DNA of 7,519 nt from Xanthobacteraceae bacterium (GTDB lineage: Bacteria; Pseudomonadota; Alphaproteobacteria; Rhizobiales; Xanthobacteraceae): assembly GCA_030037105.1 (NCBI GenBank), contig JASHRY010000138.1, positions 1 through 7,519 on the forward strand, in the 5' to 3' direction. This document shows positions 1 through 6,047 of this stretch, piece after piece. How positions within the stretch are numbered: position 1 is the stretch's first letter; every line of letters starts with the position of its first letter. The notes under the pieces are model-generated. The model worked only from the letters and a program-made list of their open reading frames with translations, did not search any database and had not been told where the DNA came from. A program made the translations under genes and the position numbers.

Positions 1-445
1 CGGGATCCCGACGTTTCAACTCGGCATGGACCACGGCGACACCCTCGCTCGCGAGCCGCGCGCGCACCGCTTCGCGGATCTCGGCCGCAATCGGCGGCAC
101 CGGGGCAAACCCGCGCGTGAGCGCATTGAAATAGAGGCCGGTGCCGCCGACGACGATGGCCGCGCGCGATCCGCGCTCCGCCGCCGCGAGCGCCGCAGTC
201 GCTTCCGTGCGCCAACGGCCGACGGAATAATTCTCCGCCGCATCGACATGGCCGTAAAGCCGATGCGGCGCGCGGCGCTCCGCCTCGGGCGTCGGCCGCG
301 CCGTGATGATGGAGAGATCGCGATAGACCTGCATCGAATCGGCATTGATGATCGCGCCGCCGAGCTTTTCGGCCAGCGCCAGCGCCAGCGCCGATTTGCC
401 GCTCGCCGTCGGACCGGCAATGAGGATCGTTTCGGGCTTGCTCAC
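1..445 (-). CDS. miaA: tRNA dimethylallyltransferase, N-terminal part (cut by window edge)
   Basis: MiaA transfers a dimethylallyl group from DMAPP to N6 of adenosine 37 in tRNAs that read codons starting with U, the first step towards ms2i6A. About 148 codons of the N-terminus are visible. They contain a P-loop, GPTASGKS, at residues 11–18, the family motif DSMQVY at 36–41 and VVGGTGLYF at about 98–106. The frame stays open to the window edge, where a region ending in LKRRDP lies where the family has its conserved Asp-Pro. The start is the GTG at 445–443, which places the P-loop where the family has it; I see no in-frame ATG just upstream and no strong ribosome binding site. A longer open frame on the same strand (16–420) is an arginine-rich shadow. 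The gene is divergent from the toxin–antitoxin operon, with about 100 bp between the starts. Confidence 0.95.
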   Translation of the reverse strand, partial: MSKPETILIAGPTASGKSALALALAEKLGGAIINADSMQVYRDLSIITARPTPEAERRAPHRLYGHVDAAENYSVGRWRTEATAALAAAERGSRAAIVVGGTGLYFNALTRGFAPVPPIAAEIREAVRARLASEGVAVVHAELKRRDP

Positions 446-493
446 GGGGTTGACGTAGTGCGGATTTACGCGAATTAAAATCCCGCCGCGAAC

Positions 494-522
494 TTGTCTA
501 TCGCCTGGCCTGTCGTTATATT
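494..522 (+). promoter_or_regulatory. Candidate sigma70-type promoter of the toxin–antitoxin operon
   Basis: A -35-like TTGTCT (494–499, 4 of 6 consensus) is followed by exactly 17 bases and a -10-like TATATT (517–522, 5 of 6). Transcription would begin near 529, giving a leader of about 20 bases before the antitoxin ATG at 548. The -10 box lies inside the palindrome at 515–532. The elements are seen directly; promoter activity is inferred. Confidence 0.6.
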
Positions 523-532
523 TAAATATAAC
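515..532. promoter_or_regulatory. Perfect 18-bp palindrome, probable MazE/MazEF operator
   Basis: GTTATATTTAAATATAAC equals its own reverse complement over all 18 bases. It is strikingly AT-rich in GC-rich surroundings. It covers the candidate -10 box and ends 15 bases before the antitoxin start. Type II antitoxins with AbrB-fold DNA-binding domains commonly repress their own operon through such palindromes, so an operator role is a well-founded inference. Confidence 0.7.
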
Positions 533-547
533 TTATGGGAAGCTGCC

Positions 548-808
548 ATGCCGCATGCTGCGCGACTTCGTAAAGTTGGGGGATCGGTGATGCTCGCTAT
601 TCCCAAGCCCATGCTCGAGGCACTCGATCTTAGTCCCGATGCTTCAGTGGGCCTGTCGATCAAGGCGGGCAGGCTCGTCGTCGATCCCAAAAAGCGGCGC
701 CGTTATTCGCTCGACGAGTTGCTGGCGCAATGCAAGCCTTCGGCGCGGCGCTCGCGACAAGATCGCGATTGGGTGACGGGTCCGTCGGTCGGCCGCGAGC
801 TGATCTGA
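548..808 (+). CDS. mazE: MazE/ChpS-family antitoxin (AbrB-type DNA-binding domain)
   Basis: An 86-residue protein, the usual length for MazE, PemI and ChpS antitoxins. Residues 1–47 match the swapped-hairpin AbrB fold, with the family-type stretch LRKVGGSVMLAIPKPMLEAL. The following RRYSLDELLAQC (about 51–62) is nearly identical to what I recall of E. coli ChpS, and the C-terminal tail ends VGRELI. By family knowledge, the N-terminus dimerises and binds the operator while the flexible C-terminus wraps around the toxin and blocks its active site. The ATG at 548 is preceded by GGGAAG (537–542) with 5-base spacing; the frame extends upstream only through the promoter and palindrome. The stop overlaps the toxin start (TGATG), implying translational coupling. 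Confidence 0.93.
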   Translation: MPHAARLRKVGGSVMLAIPKPMLEALDLSPDASVGLSIKAGRLVVDPKKRRRYSLDELLAQCKPSARRSRQDRDWVTGPSVGRELI

Positions 809-1140
809 TGGAGCGCGGCGACGTCTATCTGGTATCGCTCGATCCGGCGGCCGGTCATGAGCAACAAGGCAAACGGCCAGTGCTGGTGATATCGCCCGGC
901 AAATTCAATCGCACGACTGGCGTTCCTGTCGTGCTGCCGATCACGACCGCCGGCAGCTTCGCTCGCACCGCGGGGTTTGCGGTGTCGCTTGTGGGCGCCG
1001 GTACTCAGACGACCGGCGTGGTGCGTTGCGACCAACCGCGTGCTCTCGATTTACGAGCGAGAGGGGGCAGGAAGCTTGAAACTGCTCCCGAGTACGTGGT
1101 TGACGAGGTCTTGAGCAAAGTTATTCCGCTGTTGGAGTAA
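808..1140 (+). CDS. mazF: MazF/PemK/ChpB-family toxin, mRNA endoribonuclease
   Basis: A 110-residue protein of normal length for sequence-specific MazF-type endoribonucleases, which arrest translation when antitoxin is degraded. It opens with MERGDVYLVSLDPAAGHEQQ and contains KRPVLVISP (22–30) and PITTAGSFARTAGFAVSL (about 44–61). Residues E18, R23 and T46 line up with E24, R29 and T52 of E. coli MazF, the catalytic and RNA-contact residues, so the toxin looks intact. HEQQG and the FAR-AGF stretch place it nearer ChpB than MazF proper. The ATG at 808 shares its A with the antitoxin's TGA stop. An in-frame upstream start at 730 would lie within the antitoxin gene and is rejected. The RNA sequence cut cannot be predicted from this. 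Confidence 0.94.
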   Translation: MERGDVYLVSLDPAAGHEQQGKRPVLVISPGKFNRTTGVPVVLPITTAGSFARTAGFAVSLVGAGTQTTGVVRCDQPRALDLRARGGRKLETAPEYVVDEVLSKVIPLLE

Positions 1141-1321
1141 CAATGGCATGGTTGAGTTGCGACCGGGGTAGGATCGTGACGGAAGGATTGATTTACTCGC
1201 AATAGACGAGGCTGGAAATCTGCTTAAGGACAAATCCCGCAATACAAAATTTCACTCTCGCCGGTCTCTTGAAGCGTTCACTTCACATCACCATTCTTCA
1301 CAGCGTTCCTGGAGCCCTTAC
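1141..1321 (+). other. Intergenic gap with a possible gene remnant
   Basis: These 181 bases lie between the toxin stop and the DUF1015 start. From 1172 to 1321 one frame is free of stops and continues into the DUF1015 frame, but has no ATG, GTG or TTG before 1322. Its first part reads GRIDLLAIDEAGNLL (about 1181–1225), which resembles the core strand segment of DUF91/NucS-like PD-(D/E)xK nucleases; the rest does not look like protein. No promoter or terminator is convincing here. Confidence 0.3.
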
Positions 1322-2572
1322 TTGCCTCTGACAAAGCCCTTCCGCGCGTTGCGGCCGGCGCCGGGACGCGCGGCGGAAATTCTCGCGCCTCCCTATGACG
1401 TGCTCTCGAGCGCGGAAGCCCGCGCGCAGGCCAAGGGCAAGCCGTGGAGCTTTCTTCACGTCTCCAAGGCGGAGATCGACATCGATCCGGCGATCGATCC
1501 CTATGATTCCGCGGTTTACGCCAAGGCGGCGGAGAATTTGCAGCGCATGACCGCCGCCGGCGTGCTCGTGCGCGACGCCAAGCCTTGCTACTACGTCTAT
1601 CGGTTGACCCGACGCGATCAAGGAAAAGAGCACGTCGAGACCGGGCTCGCGGCAATCGCCTCCATTGCCGCCTATATCGGCAAGCGCATCCGCAAGCACG
1701 AGCACACCAATCCGGCCAAGGAGGACGACCGCGTGCGCCAGATCGAGGCGGTGAAGGCGCAGACCGGCCCGGCCATGCTCGCTTATCCGCCGGCGCCCGA
1801 GATCGACGCCCTGCTCGCGTCCGCCGCGGGCACTGCGGACGGCGCCGCGGCCGACTTTACCGCCGCGGACGGCGTGCGCCACCAGCTCTGGGTGATCGAC
1901 GAGGAGGCGATGATCGCGGCGCTCACGCGCGCGGTCGACGCCCTGCCGGCGCTCTACATCGCCGACGGCCACCACCGCTCGGCCGCCGCCGCGCGCGTTG
2001 CGGCGGCGCGGGGCGGCGAAGGCTCGCACAGCTATTTCCTCGCGGTCATCTTTCCGCAGCACGAAATGACCATCCTCGACTACAACCGCGTGCTGCGCGA
2101 CCTGAACGGGCGCAGCGCGGACGAGATTCTGGCGGAGATCGCGCGGCGCTACGCGGTCGAGGGAAGCGCGGAGCCGGTGCGGCCGGCCGCCGCCGGAGAA
2201 CTGGGGATGTATCTCGCCGGGCGCTGGTACCGGCTCACGCTGCGGCCCGCGCCGCCGCCCGCGACGACGACGGCGCAGGACCCGGTCGCGCAACTGCCGA
2301 TCACCCTCCTTACCCGCAACATCATCGAGCCCATTTTCGGCATCACCGATCCGCGCAACGACAAGCGCATCGACTTCGTGGGCGGCAGCCGCGGCCTTGC
2401 CGAGCTGGAGCGGCTGGTCTCCACCGGCGAGATGGCGGCGGCGTTCGCGCTCTACCCGACACGGATGCGCGACCTCATGGCGGTCGCCGACGCGGGCAAA
2501 ATCATGCCGCCGAAATCCACCTGGTTCGAACCGAAACTCGCCGACGGCATGGTCAGCCACGTGCTGGATTGA
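1322..2572 (+). CDS. DUF1015 family protein
   Basis: A 416-residue protein, the normal full length for the DUF1015 family found across bacteria and archaea. I know of no established biochemical role and assign none. Recognisable family blocks are APPYDV (22–27), HEHTNPAKEDDR (126–137), the hallmark YIADGHHRSAA (212–222), ITDPRNDKRIDFVGG (341–355), and the C-terminal PPKSTWFEPKLADG (396–409). The conserved His, Asp, Glu and Arg residues suggest an enzyme or a metal/nucleotide binder, but that is inference. No signal peptide or membrane segment is apparent, so it is probably cytosolic. The start is the TTG at 1322, preceded by TGGAG ending 7 bases upstream; no other start codon occurs in the frame back to the stop at 1169. 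The cpYpsA-like gene follows after 45 bases on the same strand and may be co-transcribed. Confidence 0.9.
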   Translation: MPLTKPFRALRPAPGRAAEILAPPYDVLSSAEARAQAKGKPWSFLHVSKAEIDIDPAIDPYDSAVYAKAAENLQRMTAAGVLVRDAKPCYYVYRLTRRDQGKEHVETGLAAIASIAAYIGKRIRKHEHTNPAKEDDRVRQIEAVKAQTGPAMLAYPPAPEIDALLASAAGTADGAAADFTAADGVRHQLWVIDEEAMIAALTRAVDALPALYIADGHHRSAAAARVAAARGGEGSHSYFLAVIFPQHEMTILDYNRVLRDLNGRSADEILAEIARRYAVEGSAEPVRPAAAGELGMYLAGRWYRLTLRPAPPPATTTAQDPVAQLPITLLTRNIIEPIFGITDPRNDKRIDFVGGSRGLAELERLVSTGEMAAAFALYPTRMRDLMAVADAGKIMPPKSTWFEPKLADGMVSHVLD

Positions 2573-2617
2573 GTCTTTGTTTTCCCGGCAAGCGGGAAGG
2601 CATGAAAGTCACGTTCG

Positions 2618-3100
2618 ATGAAACTCCTCTCCGGCGGACAGAGCGGCGTCGACCGGGCCGTGCTCGATGTGGCGATCGCGCGCGGCATCAACTACGGCGG
2701 CTGGTGCCCCAAAGGCGGCTGGGCCGAGGATTTTCCAGCGCCGCCCGGCGTCATGGCGAAATATCCAAACCTCAAGGAGACGCCGCTTGCCGATCCGGCG
2801 CAGCGCACGGAATGGAACGTGCGCGATTCCGACTCGGGCCTGATCGTCATCGATGGCGGCGGATTGACGGCCTCGCCGGGCACGGCGCTCGCGCGCGACC
2901 TGGCGCGACGCTACGGCAAGCCGCTGCTCATCGCCGACCTCGGCGCGCCGAACGTTCGCGAACTTGCGGCGACATGGCTGCGCGCCCAGCGTGCCCGCTT
3001 CGGCTCCGACCTGACGCTCGTCATCGGCGGCCCGCGCCAAAGCGAAACGCCGGGCATTTATGCCCGCGCCACGAGGTTCATCGGCGCGTTGGTGGAGTGA
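2618..3100 (+). CDS. Circularly permuted YpsA-like (SLOG superfamily) protein; 'putative molybdenum carrier' family
   Basis: A 160-residue protein matching the cpYpsA family, often labelled 'putative molybdenum carrier'. SLOG/Rossmann-like proteins of this group are thought to bind nucleotides or related ligands; the actual ligand is unknown and the molybdenum label is only by similarity. Visible motifs are SGGQSGVDRA (5–14), GWCPKGGWAEDF (28–39), the strand LIVIDGGG (75–82) and SPGTALA (86–92), consistent with a glycine-rich phosphate-binding pocket. No membrane segment is seen. The ATG at 2618 is the only possible start: an in-frame TGA lies at 2603–2605. It has no close ribosome binding site; GGAAGG (2595–2600) is 17 bases away. 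It sits 45 bases after the DUF1015 gene, suggesting one transcript. A hairpin repeat follows. Confidence 0.85.
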   Translation: MKLLSGGQSGVDRAVLDVAIARGINYGGWCPKGGWAEDFPAPPGVMAKYPNLKETPLADPAQRTEWNVRDSDSGLIVIDGGGLTASPGTALARDLARRYGKPLLIADLGAPNVRELAATWLRAQRARFGSDLTLVIGGPRQSETPGIYARATRFIGALVE

Positions 3101-3107
3101 TGCATCG

Positions 3108-3138
3108 TTCCGGGCTCGCCGCTTCGCGGCGCCCGGAA
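3108..3138. repeat. GC-rich hairpin, palindromic intergenic repeat
   Basis: TTCCGGG (3108–3114) pairs with CCCGGAA (3132–3138) and CGCCGC (3117–3122) with GCGGCG (3126–3131). This gives a 13-bp stem with a two-base bulge and a TTC loop. It starts 8 bases after the cpYpsA-like stop. No T-run follows, so it is not a classic intrinsic terminator. The edge CCGGAATGACG (3133–3143) recurs exactly before dfrA, which marks it as a dispersed repeat. Confidence 0.75.
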
Positions 3139-3256
3139 TGACGGCGCAGAGCTATCCACCGCTGGCTTGCGCGGCCTTCGTCGGCCGCTCATTTAACGCT
3201 AAGCTTCGCCGCGACTCGGACGCAATGCGCAAAGACGCGGAAAAGCAAAAACAACC

Positions 3257-4051
3257 ATGCGCCAATATCTCGATCTGATGGAACGGGTGCTCGCCGAGGG
3301 CGTGGAAAAACGCGACCGCACCGGCGTCGGCACGCGCTCGATCTTCGGCCACCAGATGCGTTTCGATCTCACGCGCGGCTTTCCGCTGGTCACCACCAAG
3401 AAGCTGCACGTCAAGTCGATCATCTACGAGCTCCTCTGGTTCCTCAACGGCGACACCAACGTCAAATTTCTCAACGATCACGGGGTCACCATCTGGAACG
3501 AATGGGCCGACGCCGACGGCGATCTCGGCCCGATCTACGGCCGGCAGTGGCGCTCCTGGCCGGCGCCCGACGGGCGCCGCATCGACCAGATGGCCGATGT
3601 TCTCGCCGAGATCCGCCGCAACCCCGCCTCGCGCCGGCTGATCATCACCGCCTGGAATCCGGCGGAGAACGACCGCATGGCGCTCTCGCCGTGCCACTGC
3701 CTGTTCCAGTTCAACGTCGCCGACGGCGCGCTGTCATGCCATCTCTATCAGCGTTCGGCCGACGTCTTTCTCGGCCTGCCGTTCAACATCGCCTCCTACG
3801 CGCTGCTCACGCTCATGGTCGCCCAGGTGACCTCGCTCAAGCCCGGCGCCTTCATCCACAGTCTGGGCGACGCCCACCTCTACCTCAATCATCTCGATCA
3901 GGCGCGGCTGCAGCTCACGCGCGCGCCGCGACCGCTGCCGACGCTGCGACTCGATCCGGCAGTGAAGGACTTGTTCGCGTTCCGCCACGAGGATTTCTCG
4001 CTCGAAGGCTACGAGCCGCATCCGCATATCAAGGCCGCGGTGGCGGTGTGA
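3257..4051 (+). CDS. thyA: Thymidylate synthase (ThyA)
   Basis: ThyA methylates dUMP to dTMP using 5,10-methylene-THF, which is both methyl donor and reductant, and releases dihydrofolate. The protein has 264 residues, exactly the length of E. coli ThyA. Hallmarks are [12 protein letters not shown] (17–28) with the phosphate-binding Arg, the GPIYGRQWR block (91–99), the catalytic Cys146 in [31 protein letters not shown] with the conserved Arg, Asp and Asn for dUMP, and the C-terminal [14 protein letters not shown] ending in the usual Val. All key residues are present, so it should be active. The ATG at 3257 aligns with the family start; the ribosome binding site is poor (GGAAAAG at 3239–3245, 11 bases away). 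DHFR, the next gene, recycles its product, although a 238-bp repeat-filled gap separates the two. Confidence 0.98.
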   Translation: MRQYLDLMERVLAEGVEKRDRTGVGTRSIFGHQMRFDLTRGFPLVTTKKLHVKSIIYELLWFLNGDTNVKFLNDHGVTIWNEWADADGDLGPIYGRQWRSWPAPDGRRIDQMADVLAEIRRNPASRRLIITAWNPAENDRMALSPCHCLFQFNVADGALSCHLYQRSADVFLGLPFNIASYALLTLMVAQVTSLKPGAFIHSLGDAHLYLNHLDQARLQLTRAPRPLPTLRLDPAVKDLFAFRHEDFSLEGYEPHPHIKAAVAV

Positions 4052-4082
4052 TGGCAGCGGCATTAAACGCTGACTCGTGTTG

Positions 4083-4174
4083 CTGTCATCATCTGCGCAG
4101 GCGGATGATCCAGTATTCGCTAATACATCGGCATTGACTGGATCGTCCGCCTGCGCCTGCGCGGACGATGACAG
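4083..4174. repeat. Large imperfect inverted repeat with nested hairpin
   Basis: The left arm (4083–4114, CTGTCATC to ATCCAGT) matches the reverse complement of the right arm (4137–4174, ACTGGATC to GATGACAG). The match is nearly complete apart from a few transitions and one extra CAGGCG unit (duplicated on that strand) in the right arm: 32 against 38 bases. The 22-base centre forms a further small stem with GTATT (4113–4117) and AATAC (4122–4126). An ATCCAGT…ACTGGAT core is, from memory, a dispersed repeat in Bradyrhizobium/Rhodopseudomonas-type genomes. The open frame through it (from 4077) is not a credible extension of dfrA. Confidence 0.8.
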
Positions 4175-4212
4175 GCATGGATTACTGTTCAATGCCGTTG
4201 GTGTGATACGAT

Positions 4213-4274
4213 TTCCGGATGACGACCTCGCCCGTCGTTGCGGTCTCCTTGCCTGGCCCGGCCCCGGAATGACG
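4213..4274. repeat. Second, degenerate repeat copy just before dfrA
   Basis: TTCCGG (4213–4218) and CCGGAA (4264–4269) bound a 62-base element whose right edge, CCGGAATGACG (4264–4274), is identical over 11 bases to the edge of the hairpin before thyA. The left edge carries the variant CCGGATGACGA. The ATG at 4269 lies within this repeat edge, which argues against it as the dfrA start. Confidence 0.55.
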
Positions 4275-4289
4275 AATCAAACAACAGGA

Positions 4290-4817
4290 ATGCACGTCCT
4301 CCTCCTCGCCGCGATATCCGAGAACGGCGTGATCGGCCGCGACAATGCGCTGCCGTGGCGGCTCAAGTCGGACCTGCAGCATTTCCGCGCGCTGACCCTG
4401 GGCAAGCCGGTCGTCCTCGGGCGCGGGACCTTTCTGACGCTCACGCGTCCGCTCACAGGCCGCACCGTGATCGTGATGAGCCGCGACCGCGCCTTCGCGG
4501 CGCCGGGCATCGTCGTTGCGCCGAGCCTCGACGCCGCTATGGCGGCGGCGCGCGGCGACGCGCTGCGCCGGGCCGCGGACGCCATTGTCGTTGCCGGCGG
4601 CGCCGCCATTTACGCCCAGGCCTTGCCGCTGGCGACGCGTCTCCTCATCACCCGCGTGCATAAGCGCGTCGAAGGCGACGCCCGTTTCCCGGCGATCGAT
4701 CCGAAGCTGTGGCGGGAAACCGCGCGCAGCGAGCATGAGCCGCAGGCGGAAGACGAGGCGCCTTTCGCATTCGTTACCTACGAGCGCGCAATTGAGGCCG
4801 CGCCGGGCGCGGCATAA
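4290..4817 (+). CDS. dfrA: Dihydrofolate reductase
   Basis: DHFR reduces dihydrofolate to tetrahydrofolate with NADPH and so recycles the product of ThyA upstream. From the ATG at 4290 the protein has 175 residues and starts MHVLLLAAISENGVIGRDN, in register with bacterial DHFRs. NALPWRLKSDL (19–29) carries the active-site acid D28 (D27 in E. coli). RPLTGRTVIVMSRD and VVAGGAAIYAQALP (the GG-x-x-IY dinucleotide motif) follow. Two oddities lie in the NADPH-contact motif: the usual MGRKT/MGRHT reads LGRGT (43–47), with Gly in place of a basic residue. The in-frame ATG at 4269 lies in a repeat; for 4290 an AGGA abuts the start with no spacing, so the start rests on homology. The C-terminus (AIEAAPGAA) runs slightly past the conserved end. 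Confidence 0.93.
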   Translation: MHVLLLAAISENGVIGRDNALPWRLKSDLQHFRALTLGKPVVLGRGTFLTLTRPLTGRTVIVMSRDRAFAAPGIVVAPSLDAAMAAARGDALRRAADAIVVAGGAAIYAQALPLATRLLITRVHKRVEGDARFPAIDPKLWRETARSEHEPQAEDEAPFAFVTYERAIEAAPGAA

Positions 4818-4824
4818 CTGCGCG

Positions 4825-4853
4825 TTGTAAGGGGCGCCGCGCTCCCCTATAAC
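4825..4853 (+). promoter_or_regulatory. Candidate promoter of hflK–hflC
   Basis: TTGTAA (4825–4830, 4 of 6 to the -35 consensus), 17 bases, then TATAAC (4848–4853, 5 of 6 to the -10 consensus), placed in the dfrA–hflK gap. The start of transcription would be near 4860, about 42 bases before the hflK ATG. The spacer GGGGCGCCGCGCTCCCC is itself an imperfect dyad (GGGGnGC…GCnCCCC). Activity is inferred. Confidence 0.5.
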
Positions 4854-4901
4854 CCGCCCAAACCGGACCGGCGGCCTAAACCGGCGTTGAGGAGAGACTT
4901 G

Positions 4902-6047
4902 ATGCCGTGGAGTAACCAATCCGGCGGCGGTGGCCCCTGGGGTTCGGGATCGCGAGGACCCTGGGGCTCGGGGCCGCAATCACCCGGAGGGCCGCGGCCG
5001 CCCGACCTCGAAGAATTCCTGCGCCGGAGCCAGGATAAATTGCGCTCGGTGTTGCCGAGCAACCTCGGCGGCCGCGGCGTGGCGCTGATTGCGCTCGCGG
5101 TCGTCGTGCTCTGGGGCTTTTCCGGCTTCTTCCGCGTCGAGCCCGACGAGCTCGGGGTGGTGCTGCGCTTCGGCCGGTTCGTGCGCGAGGTGCAACCGGG
5201 CCTCAATTATCACCTGCCCTATCCGATCGAGACCGCGCTCACGCCGCCGGCGCTGCGCGTCAACAAGATCGACATCGGCATGCGCCCCGTTGAAGACATG
5301 CGCCGCGGCAACACCATGCGCGACGTGCCCGAGGAAAGCTTGATGCTCACCGGCGACGAGAACATTGTCGACGTCGATTTCTCGGTGCTGTGGAAGGTCA
5401 AGCCGAACCGCATCGGCGATTACCTCTTCAACGTCCAAGGTCCCGAAAGCACCGTCAAAGCCGTGGCCGAAAGCGCGATGCGCGAGGTGATCGGGCGCTC
5501 CAATATCCAGCCGGTCCTGACCGGCGCGCGGCAAACCATCGAGACCGCGGTGCAGGAATTGATGCAGAGGATCCTCGACGATTACGGCGCCGGCATTCTG
5601 GTGCAGGAGGTGCAACTGCAAAAAGTCGATCCGCCCAGCCAGGTCATCGATTCCTTCCGCGACGTGCAGGCGGCGCGCTCCGATCTCGAGCGCGCGCAGA
5701 ACGAAGCGCAGACCTATGCCAATCGCGTCGTGCCGGAGGCCCGCGGCCGCGCCGCCAAGATCATCCAGGACGCCGAAGCCTATCGCGAGCAGACCGTCGC
5801 CGAAGCCAAGGGCCAAACCTCGCGCTTCCTGCAGGTCTACGAGCAGTACAAGAAGGCGCCCGGCGTCACCCGCGAGCGCATGTACCTTGAGACCATGGAA
5901 CGCGTCCTCGCCGGCAGCGATAAGACGATCATTGATACCGGGCAGCAGCCCGGCCCGGGCGTCGTGCCCTATCTGCCGCTCAACGAGATCAATCGGCCGC
6001 GCCGATCGCCGGCGCGCGGCGCCGCATCGTCCGGAGGCAACCCATGA
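4902..6047 (+). CDS. hflK: HflK, SPFH/band-7 membrane protein of the FtsH-modulating complex
   Basis: HflK pairs with HflC in a large inner-membrane assembly that surrounds FtsH and modulates its degradation of membrane proteins. The 381-residue protein has the expected build. A cytoplasmic N-terminus rich in Gly and Pro (1–35) repeats GPWGSG at 11–16 and 19–24. One membrane segment lies at about 58–77 (GVALIALAVVVLWGFSGFF). The band-7 domain starts at VEPDELGVVLRFGRF, and an Ala/Glu/Arg-rich coiled coil contains RSDLERAQNEAQTYANRVVP. The tail PYLPLNEINRPR is typical. The start at 4902 has a good ribosome binding site (AGGAG, 4890–4894, 7 bases away). The stop overlaps the hflC start by ATGA. 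A probable promoter lies 50–80 bases upstream. Confidence 0.96.
   Translation: MPWSNQSGGGGPWGSGSRGPWGSGPQSPGGPRPPDLEEFLRRSQDKLRSVLPSNLGGRGVALIALAVVVLWGFSGFFRVEPDELGVVLRFGRFVREVQPGLNYHLPYPIETALTPPALRVNKIDIGMRPVEDMRRGNTMRDVPEESLMLTGDENIVDVDFSVLWKVKPNRIGDYLFNVQGPESTVKAVAESAMREVIGRSNIQPVLTGARQTIETAVQELMQRILDDYGAGILVQEVQLQKVDPPSQVIDSFRDVQAARSDLERAQNEAQTYANRVVPEARGRAAKIIQDAEAYREQTVAEAKGQTSRFLQVYEQYKKAPGVTRERMYLETMERVLAGSDKTIIDTGQQPGPGVVPYLPLNEINRPRRSPARGAASSGGNP

Noticed and set aside
16..420. Minus-strand 134-residue open frame inside miaA
   Set aside because: Arginine/serine-rich shadow; the true frame on this strand carries the MiaA P-loop and DSMQVY motifs.
474..500. Possible miaA promoter on the minus strand (TAGACA, then TTTAAT)
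   Set aside because: Each box is 5 of 6 to consensus, but the spacer is only 15 bases, so I do not call it.
730..1140. Longer MazF start at 730
   Set aside because: It would overlap the antitoxin by 79 bases; the ATG at 808 gives the family length and a coupled TGATG junction.
1298..2560. 420-residue minus-strand open frame opposite the DUF1015 gene
   Set aside because: High-GC antisense shadow without recognisable motifs; the plus strand has clear DUF1015 blocks.
3108..3138. Intrinsic terminator after the cpYpsA-like gene
   Set aside because: The hairpin is strong but no T-run follows, and its edge recurs elsewhere as a repeat.
1585..3141. 518-residue plus-strand open frame across DUF1015 and cpYpsA
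   Set aside because: Arg/Ala/Pro-rich frame-shifted shadow of two recognised genes.
4077..4289. N-terminal extension of DHFR
   Set aside because: The extension is made of inverted-repeat sequence and lies before the conserved DHFR start.
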